DNA of 64,000 nt from Watersipora subatra (taxonomy: Eukaryota; Bryozoa; Gymnolaemata; Cheilostomatida; Watersiporidae): NCBI RefSeq assembly GCF_963576615.1, contig NC_088712.1, positions 19,739,452 through 19,803,451 on the forward strand. Reading direction: 5' to 3'. The first letter of the stretch is position 1; every line of letters starts with the position of its first letter. The translations under genes and the position numbers were made by a program. Positions 25,101 to 37,100 of the stretch are shown here, one piece after another. Under the pieces are notes generated by a model. That model was not told the DNA's origin and searched no databases. It saw only the letters and a program-made list of their open reading frames with translations.

Positions 25101-28100
25101 GGGACAAATCATAGTGAGACCAGAAATTTTATAAAAACTTGTGATTTGCAGTTTTCAGCATTTTATGAATGCCTATTTTCTTCTGAACATTTTACGTTTA
25201 TTTGTCATTATGCAAGGGTTGATAACTCATGAAATAATATTTTTTATAAACATAAGACGAACGTACTTCGAAACTTTTTAGAAATTTGTATTTCTGCCAT
25301 AAAATACAGGATTTTGTCTTGATTAGCTTCATTTTGTTAACATGTGACCACAGAAAAGTTTCACCTCTGCTTTTATCCAATCACTGTCCTTCCAAATTTT
25401 GGTGTTTAACAGTGTTAGGAATAACATATGATTTTTCCTCAACTTAAAAAAGTTATCCCACGACCAAACATGAGCGAAGCGAGTGTGTTTGAGAGCTTTA
25501 TAATAAATGCATATGTGGACACAACTCCCGAAAAGTATCCACCAACAGCCACAACCAAACCCTTGTACCGAAATCCCATTCAAAAATTTAATCATTTTTC
25601 TTTGGAGTCGTTCAAGTATAATAATGATACAAATCACCTATTAATACCCCTACTTAAATATGTTACCAAGTCTTTGAAAATTGTCGACAATATCTTAAAA
25701 CTTACCGATCTGTTCGGATAATACATAACTAGAAAGATTCATTTGGCCTAAAGTCGCCATTAAAACCTGACAAGCCTTTTCAATCAAAATTAAGACCGGC
25801 CAACAAAACGGCCAAAAAGCCGTGCGACAGATAGTAGAAAAACGTGCACATTTCACCACCCTATGGCATTGTCCAATTGCCGAAGGTTTCTGTAATAAAC
25901 GTAGACCGTTTGTTTTACCTTCAGTAATTCGTAACATTATGACATTGTAATATTGATTTACAGGTACGAAAATGTGGTACACAGTTTATCAGCCTATGTT
26001 TTTTTGTCCAACTACCGAAGGTTTCATTAAACTATCTAGAACATTAGCCAAATATTTTTACATCTTATCTACAAGCTAAGGCCGAACTACAATGCCCCTT
26101 TATGACAACAACATTTCTTTATTTGGCTCCAGATTGCAGAAAACTTCCAGACACACGTGAATGCTAATGCTTGCTTTCTGTTACAGATTGCTGTCAAAAC
26201 CATTCTACATTCAACACAACCAACTTTCAAACTGTGTATATTACACAGCAGCTTGCCATTTTTTAATTCTAATACTGCAATTCTCCTATTGCAGGGGAGA
26301 GATATAAACATATAATATTTTCCTTTCATTATTGCTGTTTGTTGTACATACTAACTCCCAGCACATTACAGCAACCATTGCAGCTACCATTGCAGTTCTC
26401 CTATATCACTGCACTGCCATTTGACTGCTAATTTTGCATTTCTCAACCAGCAGTACCCTTTCTTTTTCCATTATCATTTTGGTCGTGGGCTGTATGACAG
26501 GAGAATTTCTAGTATCTATTTGATATCTATTTTTAACAAAAAAATCAGAAACATTAAAATCTACTTTTGATTGCTCCAGCTTAGAAGGCAAACTTCATTG
26601 AACTGCCCTAATGGCCAGCGGTCTTCTACACAACCCACTTCAGGTAAGACCAAACTTGACAACAGCAGTCGTAACAACAATAGTTTGCGATCCATCAGTG
26701 TCTCTTGATCTTAAAGTAGATTGTCACAGGCCAAGTCTTTCAAACACCCAATTTGAAACCACTGAGGAGTTAAAAAGTCTTTGACAAGTCTGTAAGTGTT
26801 TGACAAGTCTGTAAGTGTTCGACAAGTCTGTAAGTGTTAGACGAGTCTACAAGTTTGTGACAAGTCTGTATGTGTTTGACAAGTCTGTAAGTGTTTGACA
26901 AGTCTGTAAGTGTTTGACAAGTCTGTAAGTGTTTGACAAGTCTGTAAGTGTTTGAAAAGTCTGTAAGTGTTTGCCAAGTCTGTAAGTGTTTGCCAAGTCT
27001 GTAAGTGTTTGCCAAGTCTGCAAGTTTTCGACAAATCGTTAAATGTTTGACAAGTCTGTAAGTGTTCGACAAGTCTGTAAGTGTTTCACTACTGTTTAAA
27101 TAGTTACAACTAAAACCGCAATGACTTATCAACCTTACAAAAAGCAAGCAACAATTTCACTTTTCATAAATTATTGACAGTTATTGTTGTACTGCACTTG
27201 TCTTTGAAGGCCATTTAAAGAATATCCTTTATTGCCTAAATGGTAATATCTAATATTTGATCAATATTTAATCCATATTTGGTCATCACTTTATCAATGT
27301 TTTTTATAAAGTATTTAATCAATAATTGAGCATTGTTAACTCACTGTTTTTTTAACTTATAATCAATATTCAATCATTTTTTATAAACATGTAATAGCTA
27401 TTTGAACAATATTTGAATATTACTTTATCAATATACAATCAATATTATATCCTTATTTTATCAATAAGCAATCAATATTTGATAATTTTTTCATCAATAT
27501 GTAACTAATATTTGATCTACACGTAATCCTCATGCAACCAATATTTTATCAATAATCGGTCAATAAATTATTTATACTTCCAAATAATATCGGTAATTTG
27601 AAATCATAATTTATTCAATTTTGAAACACTCAATTTAAACTCATCCCTGACTAACAGACTTTCACTAAACTAATTCTTCTCCCGTCTGTCTACTAGTGCA
27701 CAAGCTGAGAGCCGGAGACATTGATGTTATTGCTGCTCTTGGTGACTCCCTGACAGCAGGTAATGGTGTTCTGGCATGGACAGTGATTGGCTGCCTCACG
27801 GAGTACAGAGGCCGATCATGGAGGTACGAGAACATCAATCGTAATGTTAAGTAACCTTCTTGACTAAAATAGGAGTTGTGGCTGTCTGGCTAAAGCCATA
27901 GTTTGAAGTTGCAAAAAAAGATTGCATCATGTGAGACTTGAACTCACAACTTTGGTTTCACAGCCTAGCACATTACCATCTGCGACAATCAACTACCCAT
28001 TAGTACACAGAATATTTGTACACATATTTATTACAGCTGATGATCTATCACGGCATACTCGACTGTTAGGGTATTTGTACCAATGATAGAAAACTATAAA

Positions 28101-31100
28101 ACCTTTTGCAGCCCGCTATTGATTTACTGGGCCAAGATAAAACTTTTGCCCCTTCGGCAATTTAAATTGAGTCTTCTTTTCAAAAGCACTTTTAGAAATG
28201 CAGTGATAAAAGTGTCATTCTTGCACCTCATTTTGGTATACTTTTAGTATCGGAGGAGACAATGACTACCTCAGCGGAACAACCACCCTACCAAGTAAAC
28301 TATATTCATCTTTTTGTCTTAGTCAACGTAAAATACCTATGTCTATGTATAGCTAGTAGATACAGTTCATAGACATAATTATAGAACTGATGCTTTATAG
28401 ATATCATGAAGCAGTTCAACCCTAATCTGATTGGTGCCTCTACTGGATCTGGAAACGCCAACTCAGCTGGTGCCAATCTAAATGTCGCTGTGGCTGGAGC
28501 CATCGCTCAGTGAGTTAAAAAATATTGAAAATAATTTTAATAAAAGTGAATAAGCCTTTGATATACTCATTGAATTTTCAAAACCCGTATCTCAATGAAT
28601 CAGCTGTATCGATAACAGGTCGTATCATATTCAATACAAATGAGGCATTTTACATACATGTAGTGCACAATGGGTTCCCAAAGTGAAATTTGTCCATGCG
28701 GCTTAGACTTCTGTGAAGCCAAGTCATTCCCAACGTTCATGAAAATGCAATGTTTGTAGCGTGCGGTTGTCATGACTTTCCTAAACGCCAACAAATAATA
28801 TTGTTCAATATTCAATCCATGTTCTTTGAAAATAAAGTTTTTCAGTTTGTCGTGTTGACCATATTGACCAACACCATCTTTACTTTATTTTATTTATGAC
28901 AACACCACATTCACGAAAATATAATGTTTGTAGCGTGCGGTTGCTATGACCTTCCTAAATGTCAACAAATAATACTGTTTAAAATCCAATCCATCTTTGA
29001 AGACAAATTTCTCAGATTGTTGTGTTTACCATATTGATCAACACTATCTTTGATAAAAAGCTGTATCTCAGGTTGAATTGCATCGATTTTAATTTTGAAA
29101 ACAGTTTTAAAAAACTGAAAATTTTATCTATCACATACCTGGCATAAGGTTAAAAACAATTTTGTGATCTGACCTAATTTGTATTGATAATGATATGACC
29201 TGGCTCAAATGTATTTTTTAATTTATCATTTGTTTAATTTATTTAATCTGATTTAGTTTATTAGATGCAAAATAATCAGCTAAAATGTCTCAAAGAAATA
29301 TACGAATGTTTGATATTAGGGATATTCGATACAGTAGGCTTACAAAATCTTTTAGTATTCGTTATGCTTCTGCAAATTCATTATTCATTATGTCTAGCAA
29401 GTTACATAACCTTTAAAGATGAACTTACACAACATTTTAGTAGATTTTATCAGAAAGTATTCGTATTTTTCTATCATTTGCGATTGTTTTTTAATGCTTC
29501 AGGTGATCTGACAGCCAGGATGTTTTGAGTTTAAAAGCGACCTAACTTCATTGCTGTTAAAACGTTCAGAAAAAGTGCGTGCAAAATGACGTCACTAGTC
29601 GCTATAGTTGACATCGGTTATTGTGTTCAAGTTGCAGCGTTACACGTCTTTACTCTGTTGGTCTCTTTGCAACTATCGGAATCATAATCGCACTTTCTTT
29701 TTATCCGAGTGTTTTAAGCGCGATCAAGCTTTGTCGATCTATAAACATACTTGCAGGCAGATCACCTCAAACATCAAAAACAATTGTCCACGATAAAAAA
29801 GATCAATACATTCTGATAACGACTACTAAAATGTTGTGCAGATGAATAGATAATAAACTTTTATTCCCGAGTGTAATTTATTCCGGTACCTTCCTTATAG
29901 AATAAAGCTGTTGCATGCTGAAGCAGAAATTCTCGTCTGAACTTGCTACAGCTTCTTAAGTCTAATCAGCAGACCAAAAAGTTAAAATAATTCTTAATAA
30001 TGCAAGTAATAACAGTGAAATTTATTATATATTAAATAACTACATTAATAAGCAAAATCGTTAAAAAGAAGCTTTGTTGTCATCGTTACCTTAGCAACAC
30101 GTGAACCCTGAATGCACCCTGAACAAAATCGAGCCCTGATAATGCAGAAGATGACCAGCGTTTAATCAAAGGTAGTGACAGAAATACACAATATAATTTA
30201 AATTTAATATAATTTAAATTTAATATAATTTAAAGGTCAAAGTTTAAACTATTTAGGCCTATTTTTATATTTTTAATTTTTTAGATGATACGTTTTTGCT
30301 TATTTCAGACTTTCGTTTTTTCTCTTCACTCACTTTCGGAAAACTTTAGAAGTTGTATATTCATATTTACTTTAGTCAGGTTTTACATTATGTCTATTGA
30401 AATAATCAGGTCTGGGTCACATAAAGTTTTAGGTTTTTAGGATATTTTGAGTTGTGTTCTCTGTAGCACGTTAAAGGAAGTCAGCCATTTTGTGTGTTTT
30501 CTCTCACTCATACACCGCTCCTTGACAAGAAAAGTTGCAAATAATATTCACTGTTTGTACAACTACAACTACACAACCTCAACAACGTATTGAAGCATTC
30601 ATATATATAATCTTATTTGGTGTGAAGTTAAAAAAGTTATGGTAATTTATATTACAGAGACATGCCTACACAGGCTCGTAATTTGGTGAACAAACTGACC
30701 TCTGACAGTAGAATCGACCTTGAGAAAGATTGGAAGATGGTGACGCTGTTTATCGGTGGAAACAATCTCTGCGACTTCTGCAGTGATCTGGTAAACTGGT
30801 ATTGTATAAGACAGGGGCAGGCTTTATGGTTCACAGGTTGTGACTGTATCTTATAGGCATTGACTGTACAGAAAGCCATTGAGTGTACGTGCCGGATGAT
30901 CACCGTGAATAAAATATATTTTGGGTCAATTTATAACTAATACAAATTAAAGAGAATTTTAAAAGATTTTATCTAAAACTATAAAAAATTTTTTATCATT
31001 AAATGTTTTATTTGTTGTTTTAGGCGATCTGACTGCCGTGTTTCAAACTTGAAATCAATAAAATTTGATCGCGGTTAAAGACTTCCCTAGACTTCTCTAA

Positions 31101-34100
31101 AATCAACGTCATTAGTCATGGATATTGTTCATAAGTGGTAAATATACAGTATCATCGGCATCAGGTAGTTATTTGTTGAGACAGAATTTAAAGGCAAACA
31201 ATAGAACAATATCTAATCAACCTATTTTTAAATCATTTGAAAAATCTAGAGCGATGTATCTGAGGCTATATTTGAAGTTTACTTCAGCAACCATGAGCAA
31301 ATAAAAAATGCAGTATATGTAAATAAAAATACATGCAATACTGCAAGAGAGGGAGAGGGACAAACAGGAAGTGTGGCTACTGACGTCATTTTTAGAGAGG
31401 TCTTTGTCTTTTTCTTATGAGTGTTTTAACTGTTATCCAATTTTGTCGATTTTAATTTTGAAGCATTCTTGTAGTCAAGACCCCTACAACAACCAACAAA
31501 AATCTTAAATGATAGAAAAATATCTATACTTTTCAATTAAGTTTTTTTAAATTTGACGTGCGTGACCTTTTAAGTATAGGCAATCAGGTTGAATAGTAGC
31601 TAATCAGTTGTATGTTACTAACAATCTTGTACTATAGCCAAGAAAGTGGACATAATAAACAAGAAATGACTGTAGTAGACAAATTTGAATTGCACTTGAC
31701 CAAAGGTGACTGCTGTACATGCATTAGATTCTTTTTTCAGAGGTTGACTGTAGCAAACAGGTTAGGTTGTCACTAAAATACGCTGATTGCACCAAACTAA
31801 GTTGGGTTGCAGATTATAGGAGTTTACTGTAGCAGACGATACTAGGCTGCCTTGTCTAGGGTTAAGGCACGACCACACATAATGATTTTTTCGTTGGTTC
31901 TGACCGAAATGACGAAATGAACGAAAAACACAGAATTATTCGGCCGAAATTCACAGAACTGTCAGAGCTGTGCATGTACACCGAAATCGGCAACAAAACG
32001 CTTTTAACTGGCTAAACAAATCATTAGCGAGCACGATGCTAGCAAGTTTCGCAATTTATACAGTTCGAGCACATAACCCGACACACAAAAATATTAGCGC
32101 TATTCGCCATAGTAAATACGATGCAATTGACTTGATTGCGCTAAATATGGCAACTCTTTCTATGACGGAAATTTTGCTGCTGAATATAAATTGTTATTAT
32201 TAGAAAAGAAACAATTTGTAGCCATTGCGTCCAAATGATGAAGAACCAACAATAGCGCAATCTAAGCAGTTGCATCGTATGTACTATGTTGAATTGCACT
32301 GGTACTCTTATTGTGTGTCGTAATACGTTTCTTGGACTATATCAATTGCACAAGCTGCTAGCATCGTGCTCGCTAATAACTTGTTTAGCCAATTAAAAGC
32401 GTTTCGTCGATGATTTCGGTGTACATGCGCAGCTCTGACAATTCTGTGAAATTTGGCCAAATAATTGTGTTTTTCATTCATTATGTGATTTCGGTCAGAA
32501 CCAACTGAAAAATCGTTACGTGTGATCGTACCTTTAAAATGTTCCTAACAGATTTGGACTGTACTAACCCATTTAGATATTAGCTAGCAAGTGTTGTCTG
32601 TATGAAACGGGAGTTGACTGTAGCAAAAAGGAGTTGCCTTTAGCAAAAGGAAGTTGCCTGTAGCAAGTAGGAGTTGCCCGTAGCAGGTCTGTAAATATTA
32701 GTATTTTTTACAGATTGCCCATTCTGCTGAAACGATGATAGCAAATGTGGCAGAAGCTCTTGACATCCTGAGAGACAATATACCCAGGCTATATGTCAAT
32801 CTCTTAGAGATCTTTGATATCTCACCTATAGCTGGCCTTGGAGACGGTATCATCTGTGGGCTTGTACACGGGTTAGTTTACTAAACTGTCTCTAATTATG
32901 TAATCAAAGAGAGTGGTTTATATCTAGCACACTATGATGACTAATTGTGTAGCATCAATTGACTGTTGCTGACTCCTAAAGAAGATTTTCTATTTGTGGT
33001 AATTTAGTATTGTTTAGTGCCGTGATCTGACAAAACAGTCAACTCAAACTTTAGTATGTTCCACTTGGATGACTTCTTTACTGTTGTCTACACAGTAACA
33101 GTGGTATTTTGAAATCATAGGGTTATGAACAAGATAGTGTAACAGACACACATGTGAAATTACAATTTGAATGTATTATGTAATTATCTTTTAACTAGCT
33201 ATTCAGTAAAATACTGGAAAGGAATAATTTTACAGAAATTTGAGTTACTACGTTTTGTCAGATTAGGGCAGTTTAGTGCAAGTTCTTTAAAAGTTGTCTT
33301 AAAGGTTTACAGCTGGGTGGATTACACCCAAAGGTGTATTAAGGTATTTATCAAAATTTTATTTATTAAAATATTTATTAAACTGCTGATTTCAGCAATA
33401 TTTTTCTGAGTTTTCAAAAGGCAATTTGATTAGTTTGTCGTAGCTCTACAGGTGTTAATGATTCTACTATATTTTTGTTTTTAAAAGTTGTTCAAAGAAT
33501 TGACAGCCGAATGGTTTTATTATGTGGAAAAGTTGTTACAGTCTAGATTCCAGCAAGCTTTTTCTCTTCAAACGTTCAAAAACAGATTTGATTAGTTTGT
33601 GGTAGTTCCACAGTTGTTACTGATCATATTACACAAAGGCTCTTAACCTGGTTAACAAGCTAGAAAACAGAGCTATTGATTGGTCAACCTTGTTTATAGA
33701 TTTTCATTTACAAAGTCAACCATGCTGGAAAAATGAACAAAGAAAAGTTGTAATATTTTAACATCTTATGTGAATTTGTTGAATTGGAGATCAAATGTTT
33801 AGTGTTAATTCTGTTAATCCTGTTATAAGCAGTTAATCCACTGAGTAACTATTTTTATGCAAATTCTTTTCAAAACTGTGTTTTTAACTGATTTTTGTTT
33901 CGGTAAATGCGTATCCTTTCAAAGACCGCTGGCTCCCACTATAGTCTATGTGTATCTTTTATCTGTACTCAATTCTGGCGTGCAACTGTATAAGTTTTGC
34001 TAAGAAAAGGCATGAACTAGTTTGTAATAAATTGAAAATTATTATTATTATCTCCAATAGAGCCTTTTTAGAGACCTTATGTCATATTTTTTAAGCGCTG

Positions 34101-37100
34101 TCTGCTCATGTGGAACTGGAAGCGGTGCTGACAAGGCCGCTATCTCGGAGCTATCTCGTGCTTACCAGATTGCTGTGAGAGATCTAGTAGAAAGTGGCAG
34201 ATATGACGGGAGAGAGGACTTTACTGTGGTGACACAGTCTTTCTTTAGAGAGACCACTCCTCCAGCTAAAAGCGTTAGTTTTACTTATTTTGGAAGCTAT
34301 TCCAGAGCAACCTAGTAGCTTAACGTATACTTGTCTGGAAGCCAAGCTCAGTCAAAATTTTCATCTACCTAAAAATGTAATGAGTATAAACAGGGGATAA
34401 AATAAAGGTAACCCATCGTTAAGCTCCCAATTTTTCTGATCTGTCTAAAGAGAAGCAAGCCGGCGACTATGCTTAGAAAAGCGTTGCTCTAGCGATCGGC
34501 TGTCACCTTAATCTTCACAAATACATATTCTTTGTAAACTAGGCAACACATTGATTGACCGATACAGGCGCTATACATTATCTTACATTATCGTGAAGCA
34601 TCGGTGGTTCAGTGGTAGAATTCTCGCCTGCCACGCGGGAGGCCCGGGTTCGATTCCCGGCCGATGCAGTTTTGTTTTTGCAACAAAACATCTACATACT
34701 ATTGCAGAGTGTGTTATAAATTTATAATATGTATGGCGATTCAAACTAATATAGAATTAAATTGGTCACAATTAGGGAGCATGTGACATTCGTATTTCAA
34801 TCGCATAGCCTGCACAAGTTTTAAAGGTTTACAGTAATTTTGTGCTGAACAGGTCTCAGTATGGTACTCGATTGCAAAGTCAGGTAGTTGACAGTAGACA
34901 AGCTGATACATCTTGATAAATCTTTAAAAACCGTAACCTGAATTTATGTGAAATAGATAATGCTAATAGACCAACAATATATCAATAAAAAGAGCATGCA
35001 AAAATATTGGTTAGTTCACATAAAAATGATTTTTCAACCAAGCCTAAAAAGAGAACATGGAGCTGTCTGTCTGTGCAAAAGCAATTGATCTGTTAAGGTT
35101 TCAGAGCAATCAATTTTCAGTGAAAGGATTGCTATGATTGGGTAATTATAAACTTTTAGTGTCACCTTATTGGATGAAGCTAGATCTATACCTATATGTA
35201 TAGCTGTCAATGGATCTATTAGTCAAGTATATGTGGGAAAAGGATGATGTTTCAGTTTGTTCAGAATATCACTTGGCATTGTCAAAACGGTGGGTTAGAT
35301 TTAGGATTAGAATTAAGGTATTCGATAGACCTCAAAGTGCCTAACGGGATACATATGGAACAGTTTTGTTGAGTTGCCCTACCATTGATAAGTAAAAGAG
35401 TTTCACTTAGGCTAGAGAAAGTAATCTGCAAAAGGATTCCAAATTTGATTGGTTTACCATAAATCATGTGACCTGGGGGCCATTTTTATTTAGGTTTTTC
35501 TCAATTTGAAGTAGCCTGTTAAGCGCATCAGAATCATCGAGGTACAAACACCATAACAGAGTAAAAATTAGATAATTTAAACTAGCGTAACAGCCTCAAA
35601 ATGTAATTATTGTTTTCATATTAGAAAATATCGTGGAAAATCGATGAAAATTGAAGTGAAGCATGGAATATACTGCTTATTTTTTACAGTCTGGGCGCTG
35701 CGAGGTTAAGGTACACTGCCCAGCTTGAAACAAACGCTAGGTTTAGTTATGTTCAAGGCTTTGAAGCTCCATCTTGGATGTACAAGTAGGTCTCCTTATT
35801 CTAGATGGTACTAACAACTTTCCATCGACAGTGAAAGTACTCAGGATAGCACAACTCCTTTTGAACTGAAAATCATATTAAAGCATCGATAAAGCAACAC
35901 GGACACGTCGGAAAAGTTTGCTACTGTCAAAGCTTTTTGCCGAGCATCGACCACCCCTTTTCAAATGTGAACCATTTCGGCGATGGTAATTCACGGTAGT
36001 GGATAGCGTGATTTATTCATATCTATTTATGATAGTTGCTGCAGAACTAATATTTAATTCTAGCTCGCAAAAACAAAGAGGTTTCTTTGCGGAAATTTAT
36101 AAAGAGAAATGGCAACACTACGTCACAAAGTATTTCCGAAGTATTTTTGGATAGGTTTGTGGTAGTGTGAACATGGTTATCGTCGACGATCACTGAAGTA
36201 TTGTAGCATCGACTCCGAGATCCGACGATCTAGTTTAAACCAGCCTATAGTTAAGGGATAGAGTAGCACATAGATGAATATGTTACGTAATATAACAATA
36301 ATACGAATAATAATAATTATAGTAATTATAATAATGATAATAATAATTTATTTCATGCCTTGATAGGATGGCTCACCTGACCTCTCCTACTTTGCTCCTG
36401 ATTGTTTCCACTTCAGTGAGAAGGGACAGAACATAGCTGGAAGGGCTCTTTGGAACAATTTGGTGAGTACTGTTGTACTGAAGAATGCATCTGAGGGATC
36501 GCATTAACCACTAGGCCTCGTTTAATTGGGCATAACAGGTGCCTATTGTCAGATTGTCTAACATAGCTGCTTGGTATTGTTTGATTGGCCCTATTTTTAG
36601 ACGATTTTTCTTCAATTTGGTCTATATGTATTTCAAAAGTATTATTTCCATAATAATTTTTTTTACTGTAAATTTTCTGTCTCACAGATTAGGTGCTGTT
36701 AAGAAATTATTCATTCCAAATACGAAACTTACCTGTTCTTCCATGAATTAAAATTTGGTTGCATTAAAATGTACTAAAATTACTGTTGTGTAAACTAATA
36801 ATCTGGTATGCTTATTATACTCCAACATGTAGGTAGGACTGATACATAAAATTTCCACAGAAACAACAGCATCTTTTAAATCATCAAAAATGATTTTAAA
36901 ATAAATGAATTACCAATACTACATTAGGTCAAAAAATGAGAATTTTTTTGCGTTTTCTTACCATCAGTAAATACAAGTAAGTAAACAAATCTAGCTTAGT
37001 AAAGATTGAACTTTTTCCTTCTAAGCTTTTCCCTTTTTCCTTCCAAGTGCTGCCAAGTCAACTGATAAAGGTAAAACTGAATCTTTATTCTAACTGCTGA

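Larger units (their letters stand above)
23673..27696 (+). other. PLB1-like intron 2, repeat-filled
   Basis: About 4 kb between exons 2 and 3. It holds, in order, a 19-bp minisatellite (23838-24680), an ordinary AT-rich stretch (24700-25440), an unclassified 1.07-kb element (25445-26512), a second unrelated 19-bp minisatellite (about 26775-27095) and a degenerate ATCAATATTTGAT-rich stretch (about 27245-27570). No exon was recognised in it. Confidence 0.8.
28510..30657 (+). other. PLB1-like intron 5
   Basis: About 2.1 kb. It contains a two-copy tandem duplication (about 28730-29065), a family-1 inverted-repeat element (29419-29845) and a small three-copy ATTTAAATTTAATAT-type repeat (about 30190-30235). 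No exon was seen in the remainder. Confidence 0.75.
30791..32713 (+). other. PLB1-like intron 6
   Basis: About 1.9 kb. It holds a decayed family-1 inverted-repeat element (about 30940-31550), a TTAA-flanked long-TIR MITE (31862-32537) and a short 20-bp tandem repeat (about 32601-32690) that ends some 20 bases before the exon 7 acceptor. Confidence 0.75.

Noticed and set aside
25428-25721. 97-codon frame inside the 1.07-kb element
   Set aside because: The matching region of copy B does not keep the frame, and there is no recognisable domain.
23838-27095. Possible CRISPR-like arrays
   Set aside because: Units are contiguous with no unique spacers, and the genome is animal.
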